Source: a virus
Length of the DNA stretch: 42,933 nt
Virus record (IMG/VR): IMGVR_UViG_3300044641_003781
Coordinates: 1 to 42,933 of that record
Reading direction: 5' to 3' (one strand)
In this document: one piece after another, positions 16,426-23,687 of the stretch
How the letters are laid out: every line of letters begins with the position of its first letter
Position numbering within the stretch: position 1 is the stretch's first letter
Position numbers and translations under genes: made by a program
The notes under the pieces: generated by a model
The model's database searches: none
What the model was told of the DNA's origin: nothing
What the model saw: only the letters and a program-made list of their open reading frames with translations

Positions 16426-18020
16426 CAGTCCACCCCTGGCTCGCTCCACTTCTGCTCGAACTGCTGGGTCTTCTCGTCAAAGAGGAACGACCCGGCATAA
16501 CCACAGCGCCCCAGCATCCGGTTCTTGAGGCAGTAGGAGTGGGTGGTCTGATCGCCACGCCTGCGGCCCAGGGCCCAGATCGTGTCGGCCAGCTGAACCA
16601 CGCTGTGGCTGCCGCGGATGTCATGCAGCTCGGGGATGCCCCCGTCCTCCATGTTCTTGGTCTGGCTGGAGCTGCGGTTGAGGTGGTTGATCGCCACCAC
16701 GGTGCATTTGGTTGCAGCAATGAAGCTGCGGATCTTGGTCACCATGGCGTCCAGGTGCCGCGTGTCCTGGGCCAGCCCTGAGCCGAGGATCGTGAGGTGA
16801 TCCAGGAACAGGAACTCACAGCCGAGTGATCGGACCATGTAGTTCATGCGCTGCAGGATCACCGTCTCGTCCAGGGATCCGAAGTGATCAAACAGCTCGA
16901 GGGTGCCGCTGCCGGTAACAAACCGATCGGCGTCCTCGATGCGCTTGAGCTCCTCAGAGGTCAGGCCCTGGTAGCTGGTGCGGGCATGGAGCTGGATGCC
17001 AGCGGCCAGGCCGACGAAACGGAAGATGGACTCATCGACTGTTTCCTCGAGGCCGATCCAGCCCACCCGCTTGCCGCGCTCCATCAGGCCAAGGGCCAGG
17101 GCGCGAGCGAAGGTGGTCTTGCCCACCCCACTGCCGGCCACCAACACCACCAGCTGGTTGTCGTAGAAGGGGACCTTGTCGTTCCACATGGTGAACGAAC
17201 AGGGCGTGGGCTTTCGCTCCGGCGGCTTGAGCGCCAGGCCCTGAAAGGCCGAGGCGGACTTGATGCCATCGGGGCGAATCTCCTGGGCCCCGCGAATCGC
17301 CTCCCAGATGGCAGGTGATCCGAGCTCGGTGAGCGTCTCGTTGGCGTCCTTTTTGGGGAACACCACCCGGCGCACCTGACCCACCGGGAACAGGGCCACG
17401 ATCTGCTGGGCCGCGGCCTGGCCGGCGTCGTCCATGTCGGTGGCGACGTAGACGGTCTTGAACTGGAGCAGTTTCTCGAGCCGCTCCTTGCAGAACTTCT
17501 CGAGGTGCTGCGCTCCAGCCGGGCCGGAGATGCCGATCACCTTGCCCTTGGTGCCATAGGTGATCGAGGGGGCATCGAACTCCCCCTCGCAAATGGCGAC
17601 GGCGTCGTGCTGTTCGGGGTTGGCGAGGTGTTCGCCGAACCCGATCACGTTCTTGGCCTGGCCTGTCCACCAGATCTTCTTGGCCTTGTCCCTGAACTTC
17701 TGCCCGCATACAGCCAGGGAGCTGCTGCGGTAGTCGAAGCAGACCGTGCCACCCTCGAGCTGGTTGATGCCGTATTGCTCGAGGATCTGAGCAGGCAGGC
17801 CCCGATACTCCCCGCTCCAGGGGGTGGGGGTGATTGCCTTCATTGGCGGCAACTGGCGTGGTTTGGTCCGGACGGTTGATGCCGGGACCTCTTTGACGTA
17901 GGTGCTGCAGACCCAGCACCAGCCGTTCGGGATGTCCGTCTTAGAGCGGTAGACCGCCAGACCGTCAGAGCTGCCGCAAGCAGCACAAGGCCAATGACCG
18001 AGGAACCTCCCTTCACTCAT
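16422..18020 (-). CDS. DNA primase-helicase, T7 gp4-like
   Basis: A 532-residue bifunctional protein. The start ATG at 18020 has GGAGGGG directly upstream and gives MSEGRFLGHWPCAACGSSDG. Domains in order: zinc-binding primase finger (Cys at about 12, 15, 35, 38), TOPRIM with AICEGEFDAPS (~143) and VYVATDMDDAG (~190), then RecA-like helicase with Walker A AGSGVGKTTFA (~295), a Walker B-like CEFLFLDHLTIL, and DIRGSHSVVQLADTIWALGR. It unwinds DNA and makes primers at the fork. In T7 it acts with the phage DNA polymerase, which is missing here, so it must work with a host polymerase. Confidence 0.96.
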   Translation of the reverse strand: MSEGRFLGHWPCAACGSSDGLAVYRSKTDIPNGWCWVCSTYVKEVPASTVRTKPRQLPPMKAITPTPWSGEYRGLPAQILEQYGINQLEGGTVCFDYRSSSLAVCGQKFRDKAKKIWWTGQAKNVIGFGEHLANPEQHDAVAICEGEFDAPSITYGTKGKVIGISGPAGAQHLEKFCKERLEKLLQFKTVYVATDMDDAGQAAAQQIVALFPVGQVRRVVFPKKDANETLTELGSPAIWEAIRGAQEIRPDGIKSASAFQGLALKPPERKPTPCSFTMWNDKVPFYDNQLVVLVAGSGVGKTTFARALALGLMERGKRVGWIGLEETVDESIFRFVGLAAGIQLHARTSYQGLTSEELKRIEDADRFVTGSGTLELFDHFGSLDETVILQRMNYMVRSLGCEFLFLDHLTILGSGLAQDTRHLDAMVTKIRSFIAATKCTVVAINHLNRSSSQTKNMEDGGIPELHDIRGSHSVVQLADTIWALGRRRGDQTTHSYCLKNRMLGRCGYAGSFLFDEKTQQFEQKWSEPGVDW

Positions 18021-18225
18021 CCCCCTCCAAGCTGGCGGGGACAAGGGCCATGGGGTCAATCATGTAGCCCACGTTGTTGCCAACGAAGGCCACCCTGTAC
18101 TCCTTGGTGGTGAATGTCTTGGCGCACTTCAGGCAGGTCCGGTAGCGGAGAACCGTGCGGCCTTCTTCCTGGGTGCGTGTCTGCTCGGTGCGGGTGCGGT
18201 CGTGGCCGCAGTGTGGGCAGTTCAT
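18013..18225 (-). CDS. Zinc-ribbon protein, NrdR N-terminus-like
   Basis: A 70-residue protein: MNCPHCGHDRTRTEQTRTQE, then RYRTCLKCAKTFTTKEYRV. The CPxCG...R.C..C...F.T.E arrangement is that of the NrdR zinc ribbon without its ATP-cone, as in many small phage proteins. It lies between the RusA-like and primase-helicase genes, overlapping the former by ATGA. Likely nucleic-acid binding; precise role unknown. Confidence 0.7.
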   Translation of the reverse strand: MNCPHCGHDRTRTEQTRTQEEGRTVLRYRTCLKCAKTFTTKEYRVAFVGNNVGYMIDPMALVPASLEGDE

Positions 18226-18581
18226 TCCCAGATGACTTTCATGTAGATGGACTGTTTGTTGGTGGGACTCTTCTCCCACCTGAGGGCCATCGCTCCGACG
18301 ATGGTGACCCGGTCATCGCTCCAGATCAGGCCATTGCCTGCGTCGAGGATTGCCCCGGCCAGGTTGTCCAGATCGCCCCGGCCAGGACCGAAGAACTTGA
18401 GCACCAGGCAGTTCACAAAGGGGAGCGGTGGTGCTGTCCACCACTCACCCATCTGCGCCCTGACCTTCTGCTTCCACTCCATGTAGGCCGGTGGCATGTA
18501 GGGCCTGCCCCTACCTGGAGCTGTTCTGGGCCGCGCCTTGGACATCAGCGGCACCTGCAGCAGGAAGTCGGCGGTCTTCAC
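18222..18581 (-). CDS. RusA-like Holliday junction resolvase
   Basis: A 119-residue protein starting with GTG at 18581, 1 nt after the SSB stop. It opens with a strand typical of the family (FLLQVPLMSKARPRT), followed by KQKVRAQMGEWW, and contains the key block GRGDLDNLAGAILDAGNGLIW-SDD, the RusA 'DxDN...DAL.G....DD' signature with its metal-binding aspartates. The family cleaves four-way junctions. Here it occupies the position of T7 endonuclease I (gp3), so it likely debranches replicating DNA before packaging. Confidence 0.9.
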   Translation of the reverse strand: MKTADFLLQVPLMSKARPRTAPGRGRPYMPPAYMEWKQKVRAQMGEWWTAPPLPFVNCLVLKFFGPGRGDLDNLAGAILDAGNGLIWSDDRVTIVGAMALRWEKSPTNKQSIYMKVIWE

Positions 18582-18582
18582 C

Positions 18583-19152
18583 TCAGAACGGGATCACAGG
18601 TTCCTGGACGTAGCCGCCTTCAACCACGCCGAACAACTCCTCGTCGTCGGTGGCTTTGACGTACTCAACCAGGTCCACGACCATCACCTTGCGGGGCTGC
18701 AGGGTGATGCCCACGCCACCGGGGCGGCCCTTGCCCCAGGGGTAGACGTTGAAGGCCACGATGATCTTGGAGCCGTTGCCGATCAACTTGCTCCGGTCCC
18801 AGGGGTTCTGCCGGGAGTCCATGATCACGGGCGCCTCGGTGCGGCGGGGCTCGTCGCCTGGCCGCTTGGCCTCAAAGGTGCGGTCCTCGAGCTTGAACTT
18901 GAAGACCTGGATCTTGTCGTCGTCCTTGTCCACGCGAATGGGCATCGCGTACTGGTTGCGCTTGGAGTCGCCCTCGTGGACCTCGTTAAAGATCTCCTCG
19001 AGCTGAGCCTCGAACTCGAGAGCTTCCTTGGAGCCCACGGGCAGCAGCAGCTCGCAGCTGTAGGCGTTGGGCTTGGCCTCGTCGAACTGGGGCGCGGGCT
19101 CGAGGAGCTTGCACCAGCGGACCTCCGCGATGGGGGTCTTCCAGAGCTTCAT
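18583..19152 (-). CDS. Single-stranded DNA-binding protein, gp2.5-type position
   Basis: A 189-residue protein, MKLWKTPIAEVRWCKLLEPA, with an OB-fold-like strand pattern, a central charged segment (RVDKDDDKIQVFKFKLEDRT) and GSKIIVAFNVYPWGKGRPGG, a block seen in phage ssDNA-binding proteins. The C-terminus is acidic in part (TDDEELFGVVEGG). Its place between RNA polymerase and resolvase matches T7 gp2.5. It should coat single strands and coordinate replication proteins. A 14-bp motif ends 2 nt before the ATG and another lies 53 nt further upstream. Confidence 0.85.
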   Translation of the reverse strand: MKLWKTPIAEVRWCKLLEPAPQFDEAKPNAYSCELLLPVGSKEALEFEAQLEEIFNEVHEGDSKRNQYAMPIRVDKDDDKIQVFKFKLEDRTFEAKRPGDEPRRTEAPVIMDSRQNPWDRSKLIGNGSKIIVAFNVYPWGKGRPGGVGITLQPRKVMVVDLVEYVKATDDEELFGVVEGGYVQEPVIPF

Positions 19153-19154
19153 GT

Positions 19155-19168
19155 CTGCAGGTCTGTAG
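19155..19168 (-). promoter_or_regulatory. 14-bp motif adjacent to SSB start
   Basis: CTACAGACCTGCAG, followed by AC and the SSB ATG. If it is a promoter with initiation at its final G, the SSB transcript would be almost leaderless. Confidence 0.5.
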
Positions 19169-19205
19169 TGGACCGGCAGAACGTAGCGGTAGTAGCGCCG
19201 CTTGT

Positions 19206-19219
19206 CTACAGCTGTGTAG
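19206..19219 (-). promoter_or_regulatory. 14-bp motif between RNA polymerase and SSB
   Basis: CTACACAGCTGTAG on the minus strand, just after the RNA polymerase stop. It is the first of two family members in a 70-nt gap, consistent with separate expression of the replication genes from the early RNA polymerase gene. Confidence 0.55.
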
Positions 19220-19222
19220 AGC

Positions 19223-21655
19223 TCACATGAAGCAGTAGGGCGAAGTGCCGATGCTGCCAGGGCAGAGAGTCCCAGTGAGAGGCGGCTGAGGCAGCTTTAA
19301 GACTCCAGTGGTGTCAATGATTTCGGCCCTAGTAGCAGCCAGCCAGTCGGTCTTATAGAGCTCGCGGAGTTCGTCATGCAGCACCGAGTGCATCCGGTCC
19401 GCCCAGGCCGGAACTGTTGCAAAGCAGTCGTGGTTGGTGAGCAGCGGCATCCCCAGCTCTCCACCCCTGCACACGATCATCTGGCACAGGGCTGCGTCCA
19501 TTCCGTGGATGAACCCGGCGCCCACCCCCTTGCAGATCAGCCGGGCGCTGAGCTCGGCCTCGGGCGGCTGGTCCAGGATCATCGTGTAGCTCCGCTTGCC
19601 GAAGAGCGACATCGCCACCCGCCCCTTGACCGGCATCCGCTCAGCGATGCGCACAGGGAATCCGGTCGGAGTCGTCCACTGCATGGGGTGGCCAGCCTTC
19701 ACCACCTTCTTGGTGACGGCCCGCAGCCAGTCGGTCACCGCAATGCACGGGGCCACCACCTCGAGCAGCTCGGCCCGCAGCAGCTTGGTCAGGTAGCGGC
19801 AGGGCCAGGCCAGCAGCAGGCCGCTGAGCCGTGGCTCCACCTCGCCGATGAGTTGCTCGAGCTTGTCCATCAGGGCTTCCTGGATCGACAGCGGGGAGGC
19901 CCCGTAGGGAGTGCTGAGCACCGCGTGTTTGGTCCACGAACGGTCGATGCCGATCTCCAGCCAGTGCTGAGCTAACTGCCGCACCTTGGGGTCCTCGTCC
20001 TGCAGGTCCACCTTCAGCCGTCCATGCACCCGCTGGGCGATGTGCTCGTACAGGTCGCTGGGCGTGGTGCCGAACAGGTTGCAGAAGCGGCCCACGCTGG
20101 AGTCCCTGGCCAGGGCGGCCAGGTGCCCGCAGCCTGAAGTGGTCTGGTCCAGGCGGATCGGCACCCCGCTGCGGTGCTCGGGGTCCAGGCTCAGCAGGTA
20201 CAACTCGCGGCACACCTGCAGCAGCTGCCACGGGTCCTTGCCGTTGCGCCACAGCTCGAGGCGGTTGAGCGGGTCCTTGCCGATGGCGATGTAGCGCTGG
20301 TGCTCCTGCCGGCCCAGGGCCCTGCGGTCTGCCCACGACATCCGGCCGCAGCCGCTGTGGCCAGCGGCAGCCATGAGCATCCAGTCCAGGGCCCGCTCAT
20401 CGACCGGCATGCCCTCGGCAAAGGAGAGGCATGCCTTCTCGTGGTCCTCGGACTGGTGGCTGGCGTAGCGGTTGGACGTGAACAGCCGGGACCTGTAGTC
20501 CAGGTAGTACGCCTGCCAGATCGTCTCGCCTTGGGCCTCCTCGCACAGCTGGATGCTGCGCTCGATCTTGATCCGCCTCGGGCCGTTCTCCCGCAGGTCG
20601 CGGTCAGCCAGCCAGGCCTCCTTATTGCGGATCTTCCACTCGAGCTCACTGGCCTCCTGGCTCAGTAGCTCCGGCATCGGCCGCGGCGTCCTGGTGCAGG
20701 GGAACAGCAGCTGGATGCCGGAGTCCCACGCCTGCCGCTGGATGCCCACGATCCAGGGGTCGATGCGCATCGGCGTGTTCTGCAAGGTGTTCACCACCTG
20801 CAGCACCTGGCTCAGGTCCGCCTTCTCGAGGTACTGGGTGGCCGCCTCCTCGCGGTCGCCCATGTCCTGCAGCGGCACCTTCACCAGCGTCTGCTCGTTG
20901 CCCAGGTGGCCGCCGCCCCGGATGCCGGTCCACGGCCGCGGCGGGCACAGCATCGGGGTGCGCAGCGGCTGGTAGCCGCGGGGCGGGCAGGCCTTGATGA
21001 ACTCGAGGGCCTTGGCGCTGGGCCCCACCATCCGGACCTGCCGCAGGCCCCGGCGCTGCAGCTCGATGGCCAGCAGGTCGGTGTTGTCGTTGATCAGGTC
21101 CACCAGCAGGGCCCCGACCTCGAACCGCTCGCGGTTGGTCCACCGCATGGTGGGGCAGCCGAGCAACTCCATCATCCGGTCGCTCACCAGCCGGCCGCGG
21201 TGCCCCTTGAACTTGGCCCGCATCCTTCTGTACCCGAGGGGCTCCTTCGCCTCGAGCCGCATGGCCCGGCCCTCGAGTTCAAGTGCGTAGCCCACGTTCT
21301 GACAGACCGCCACGAACTTCATCCGGCGGGTGAGTTTGTCGAGCACCGCGGCCAGGGCGATGGCTGCGATCTTTTTGGGGTCGCCGTATTGCGCAACCAG
21401 GGGCAGCACCGATGCGTGGGGGCCCGGCTTTCCTGGCTGCAACCAATAAGCGCAGAGGGTGTCATTCACAGCCTTGGCGACTAGATCGCAGCGCTCCTCA
21501 AACAGCACCTGGCCATAACGCAGGCGGGACTCTGCTCCCTGTTCCTTGAGTCTTCGCTGGCCGGAGTCACGGGCAGATCGGGCTCGATCCCACTCCTGCC
21601 GCTCCCTCTGTACCTGCCGTTCCTCGATCCGCGATGCGTCCGCAGAAAGCGTCAA
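19223..21655 (-). CDS. Single-subunit DNA-dependent RNA polymerase, T7 gp1-like
   Basis: An 810-residue T7-type RNA polymerase. Visible motifs: YYLDYRSRLF near residue 385 (the DxxGR motif, but with Ser for Gly), motif A IRLDQTTSGCGHLAALARD near 500 with the catalytic Asp, motif B DRSWTKHAVLSTPYG near 575 with its Lys, and motif C LTNHDCFATVP near 740 with the second Asp; the C-terminus ends in SPYCFM. It transcribes phage genes from its own promoters. The only workable early start is TTG at 21655, since a stop lies just upstream in frame. It follows the integrase/attP region, as in integrase-bearing cyanopodoviruses. Confidence 0.95.
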   Translation of the reverse strand: MTLSADASRIEERQVQRERQEWDRARSARDSGQRRLKEQGAESRLRYGQVLFEERCDLVAKAVNDTLCAYWLQPGKPGPHASVLPLVAQYGDPKKIAAIALAAVLDKLTRRMKFVAVCQNVGYALELEGRAMRLEAKEPLGYRRMRAKFKGHRGRLVSDRMMELLGCPTMRWTNRERFEVGALLVDLINDNTDLLAIELQRRGLRQVRMVGPSAKALEFIKACPPRGYQPLRTPMLCPPRPWTGIRGGGHLGNEQTLVKVPLQDMGDREEAATQYLEKADLSQVLQVVNTLQNTPMRIDPWIVGIQRQAWDSGIQLLFPCTRTPRPMPELLSQEASELEWKIRNKEAWLADRDLRENGPRRIKIERSIQLCEEAQGETIWQAYYLDYRSRLFTSNRYASHQSEDHEKACLSFAEGMPVDERALDWMLMAAAGHSGCGRMSWADRRALGRQEHQRYIAIGKDPLNRLELWRNGKDPWQLLQVCRELYLLSLDPEHRSGVPIRLDQTTSGCGHLAALARDSSVGRFCNLFGTTPSDLYEHIAQRVHGRLKVDLQDEDPKVRQLAQHWLEIGIDRSWTKHAVLSTPYGASPLSIQEALMDKLEQLIGEVEPRLSGLLLAWPCRYLTKLLRAELLEVVAPCIAVTDWLRAVTKKVVKAGHPMQWTTPTGFPVRIAERMPVKGRVAMSLFGKRSYTMILDQPPEAELSARLICKGVGAGFIHGMDAALCQMIVCRGGELGMPLLTNHDCFATVPAWADRMHSVLHDELRELYKTDWLAATRAEIIDTTGVLKLPQPPLTGTLCPGSIGTSPYCFM

Positions 21656-21673
21656 ATCAAGCTCTCACAGGGG

Positions 21674-21715
21674 TCTTCCGCCCTGTAATTTGCCTCCCCC
21701 CGTGCAGAGCTGTAA
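21674..21715. promoter_or_regulatory. Pair of degenerate 14-bp motifs before RNA polymerase gene
   Basis: TTACAGCTCTGCAC (minus strand, 21702-21715) and CTTCCGCCCTGTAA (plus strand, 21674-21687) are weaker matches to the motif family, lying within 60 nt of the RNA polymerase start. They could be operator-like sites or decayed promoters. Confidence 0.35.
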
Positions 21716-21748
21716 CCCCCTGCAGAGACTCGTGTGCTGGCCTTTGTT

Positions 21749-21762
21749 CTGCAGGGGTGGAG
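21749..21762 (-). promoter_or_regulatory. 14-bp motif between attP-like site and RNA polymerase gene
   Basis: CTCCACCCCTGCAG on the minus strand, 5 bases from the edge of the tRNA-like segment. It is nearly identical to the copies at 13835 and 24160. Its place next to the attachment site means that integration would leave it at the start of the RNA polymerase side of a prophage. Confidence 0.5.
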
Positions 21763-21767
21763 ACACG

Positions 21768-21816
21768 ATCCAGCGGATTTTAAGTCCGCTGCGTATGCCA
21801 ATTCCGCCATGCTCCC
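21768..21816 (-). other. attP-like site: partial tRNA-Leu(UAA)
   Basis: On the minus strand the segment begins GGGGAGCATGGCGGAATTGG and continues through the anticodon arm GCGGACTTAAAATCCGC (loop CTTAAAA, anticodon UAA) to CTGGATC. This is the 5' half of a leucine tRNA: acceptor strand, D-arm and anticodon arm, with no variable arm, T-arm or 3' acceptor following. It lies about 100 nt downstream of the integrase gene. In cyanophage P-SSP7, as I recall, a 42-bp match to the host tRNA-Leu sits in the same place and is the presumed attP. A functional tRNA is excluded because the molecule is incomplete. Confidence 0.85.
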
Positions 21817-21855
21817 CTTCCGGCGCAAGGGATCTCAAGGATTGCTCAAAATGAG

Positions 21856-21882
21856 AAAGCCCTGAGACTCTCGCCCCAGGGC
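21856..21882 (-). terminator. Probable intrinsic terminator after integrase
   Basis: Minus-strand GCCCTG and CAGGGC flank a 12-base loop and are followed by TTTCTCATTTT. It is about 40 nt past the integrase stop and before the attP-like site, so it could separate integrase transcription from the RNA polymerase unit. The stem is short and the T tract interrupted, so strength is uncertain. Confidence 0.6.
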
Positions 21883-21919
21883 CCTATCTTCCCATCCTGC
21901 GGACGGTTTCCGCTGAACG

Positions 21920-22786
21920 TCAGAAGCCTTCCAGCACCGTGACGCAGTCCTCCAGGGCCTCCACGTTCAGGTGGACGTACCGCTGCAGGGCGGTCACGTC
22001 GTCCCACCCGCCCCAGGCCTGGAGCTTCTGCAGGGTGATGCCTCCAGCGGACAGCCGGCTGGCGCAGGTGTGGCGCAGGATGTGGATGGTCACCTGTTTG
22101 TCATCGCCGAGGCCCAGGGCGTCCTTGGCTGCGTCAAACAGGTGCCGGTACTGGTCGTAGCCGTAGCTCCACACCCTTTCGTCGCGGTGCGTTGGCGAGA
22201 CGTGGTGCCGAACGGCCTCGTAGGCCTTGCCGGTCAGCCGGATGGTCCTGTTCTTGGGGCCCGCCTTTGACTTGGTCAGGTGAAAGGTCACCCGCTTCAG
22301 GGTCAGGTTCACGTCGCCCGAAACCAGCTTCTCGGCCTCACCCCAGCGGCAGCCGGTGTCGATCAGGAAGCGGAACAGGGCCGCAGCCTCGGGCTGCTCC
22401 ATCCGCTCGAACCACAGGCAGAAGGCCTCCTCCTCCTGCGGGCTGATCACCCGGTCTTTGCGGCGGCTGTTGGCCAGCTGCTTGGGCATGGCCGGAACGC
22501 CCTGGATCCAGCCCCTGGCCGAGGCGTCGGTGAGCATCGCCCGCAGGGCTGAGCGCTTCTTGTTGACCGTCCCCGGCGAGTTCCCCGCCCGCAGGAAGTG
22601 GTCCATCATCGACTCGACCAGCTCGTAGTTGATCTGCAGCAGTGGGCGCCACGGGCCCAGCTGCTCAACCACCTGCTTGCTGTAGATCGCTGCGGTCCTG
22701 GCGTAGGCCGTGTCCCTCCAGCGCCGCTGCATGCTGTTTTCCCTGGCGTCCTGGATCGTGTAGCCGGTTCCTTGCTTGCGGGCCAT
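21920..22786 (-). CDS. int: Tyrosine recombinase (integrase)
   Basis: A 288-residue integrase. The N-terminal half is a SAM-like core-binding domain (YSKQVVEQLGPWRPLLQINY, SPGTVNKKRSALRAML). The catalytic half shows Arg in LIDTGCRWGEAEKL, Lys in HLTKSKAGPKNRTIRL, HILRHTCASRL (His-x-x-Arg), a Gly-Trp pair in AWGGWDDV and the nucleophile Tyr in LQRYVHLN. All catalytic residues appear present. It should recombine the tRNA-Leu-like site downstream with the host tRNA gene. ATG 22786 follows the MarR-like stop by 3 nt, and an ACC-repeat element precedes it. Confidence 0.95.
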   Translation of the reverse strand: MARKQGTGYTIQDARENSMQRRWRDTAYARTAAIYSKQVVEQLGPWRPLLQINYELVESMMDHFLRAGNSPGTVNKKRSALRAMLTDASARGWIQGVPAMPKQLANSRRKDRVISPQEEEAFCLWFERMEQPEAAALFRFLIDTGCRWGEAEKLVSGDVNLTLKRVTFHLTKSKAGPKNRTIRLTGKAYEAVRHHVSPTHRDERVWSYGYDQYRHLFDAAKDALGLGDDKQVTIHILRHTCASRLSAGGITLQKLQAWGGWDDVTALQRYVHLNVEALEDCVTVLEGF

Positions 22787-22789
22787 GGT

Positions 22790-23137
22790 TCACGGGACTG
22801 GTTCGGTGGTGGTGCGCTCGAGGGCAAACTCGAGCTGTCGGATGATTTTTTTGCCGCGGGGTGACAGGCGCACCCGGTAGCGGCGTCCTTCCCTGGGGTC
22901 GTGGAACACCTCGAGGAGGTCAAGGCCTGCGCGTCCGGTGCGGTGCTGGTCCGCCAGGGCGGTCACAGTGCGCGACACAGAAGCGTTGGAGAGACCTAAC
23001 GCCTCCTCCAGCTCCCGGTAAGTACAGCTTTCGGTGGCCGCGACCTGGAGGAACAGCTGCGCGTGATGGAGCGGAATGGCCGGCTCGCACAGGCCCGCAA
23101 AGATTTCCAGAGCAGCTGCCAGTTGACGTAGGCCCAC
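22790..23137 (-). CDS. MarR-like winged-helix regulator
   Basis: A 115-residue protein, MGLRQLAAALEIFAGLCEPA. Residues ~25-60 (HHAQLFLQVAATESCTYREL, EEALGLSNASVSRTVTALAD) form a typical MarR-type winged helix, and VFHDPREGRRYRVRLSPRGKKII gives the wing with the usual 'G-R-R..-V-x-L-x-x-x-G' ending. The 3' end encodes TTTEP within an ACC repeat just before the integrase ATG. Being co-transcribed with the integrase, it may regulate integration or early genes; this is inference. Confidence 0.75.
   Translation of the reverse strand: MGLRQLAAALEIFAGLCEPAIPLHHAQLFLQVAATESCTYRELEEALGLSNASVSRTVTALADQHRTGRAGLDLLEVFHDPREGRRYRVRLSPRGKKIIRQLEFALERTTTEPVP
22802..22814 (-). promoter_or_regulatory. ACC-repeat element before integrase start
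   Basis: Minus-strand GCACCACCACCGAACC, inside the last codons of the MarR-like gene and about 15 nt before the integrase ATG. Same pattern as before the genes at 15674 and 26124. Confidence 0.4.
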
Positions 23138-23313
23138 GAGACTGTCCGGCGGTGGTGATGCCTAGTAGTGTCGCAGACCTGAAGAGTGACCGCAGGGCTG
23201 CAGAGCTCCCCCTCTAGGTAGACCGAGAAGCACCGCCACCACTGCCGATGGGGAAGCTCCAACTGGGCTAAGAGGGTGATTTCTACCATCGGTGCTCTGT
23301 AGTAGTGCCGCAT
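22996..23313 (-). CDS. Possible small protein overlapping the MarR-like gene
   Basis: Open frame of 105 residues from MRHYYRAPMVEITLLAQLEL. The ATG overlaps the stop of the preceding winged-helix gene (TGATG), as elsewhere in this genome, and the first ~58 residues (to TVSWAYVNWQ) have ordinary composition. The C-terminal third overlaps the MarR-like gene by 142 nt and is Arg/Ser-rich like a shadow frame. It is either a real gene with a long overlap or an artefact of spacing. Confidence 0.45.
   Translation of the reverse strand: MRHYYRAPMVEITLLAQLELPHRQWWRCFSVYLEGELCSPAVTLQVCDTTRHHHRRTVSWAYVNWQLLWKSLRACASRPFRSITRSCSSRSRPPKAVLTGSWRRR
23190..23203 (-). promoter_or_regulatory. 14-bp motif upstream of MarR-like gene
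   Basis: CTGCAGCCCTGCGG on the minus strand, about 53 nt before the MarR-like ATG. The identical 14-mer recurs on the plus strand at 26156-26169. Confidence 0.45.
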
Positions 23314-23687
23314 CAGTGCCGCGCCGATGATGCTACAGGGCTGTAGATCCCTGCACCCTTGAGTAGATCTACCCCCTCCTCAGTCAGTGACAGCCGCTCC
23401 CCCCTTTCATGCGGATTCTGCATAGAACGGATTACGCGCAGTCGGCTCAGGACGATGTGGCCCTGGTCCTTGTATCCCTGGCCGCTCAGTACACGAACGG
23501 CCTTGCGGATGCTCCCGCCCGTGGCGCCCGTGGCCGCCTCGAGCTCGTTCCGCGTATCAACGCCCTGGGCTATCAGCAGCAACATCTCCACCCCCAGCAG
23601 GCTGAGGGTGGGATGCTGCTTCCGCAAATAGCGCAGCAGGTCAACGACGGAGCTCCTCCCTGTAGCTGCGGCTGAGTTTTGAGCCAT
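23313..23687 (-). CDS. Winged-helix DNA-binding protein
   Basis: A 124-residue protein from MAQNSAAATGRSSVVDLLRY. LSLLGVEMLLLIAQGVDTRNELEAATGATGGSIRKAVRVLSGQG has the helix pattern of a MarR/PadR-like winged helix, and RLSLTEEGVDLLKGAG resembles the usual post-wing segment. It overlaps the upstream membrane protein gene by 47 nt. With the MarR-like gene downstream it forms a second candidate regulator in the early region; a lysis-lysogeny role is possible but unproven. Confidence 0.65.
   Translation of the reverse strand: MAQNSAAATGRSSVVDLLRYLRKQHPTLSLLGVEMLLLIAQGVDTRNELEAATGATGGSIRKAVRVLSGQGYKDQGHIVLSRLRVIRSMQNPHERGERLSLTEEGVDLLKGAGIYSPVASSARH
23333..23346 (-). promoter_or_regulatory. 14-bp motif, perfect dyad form
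   Basis: CTACAGCCCTGTAG, located in the last codons (IYSPVA) of the winged-helix gene, 20 nt before the next ATG at 23313. It is identical to the copy at 36052. Confidence 0.5.

Noticed and set aside
21768-21816. Functional tRNA-Leu gene
   Set aside because: Only the 5' half is present; there is no variable arm, T-arm or pairing 3' acceptor strand, so it is an attachment-site remnant.
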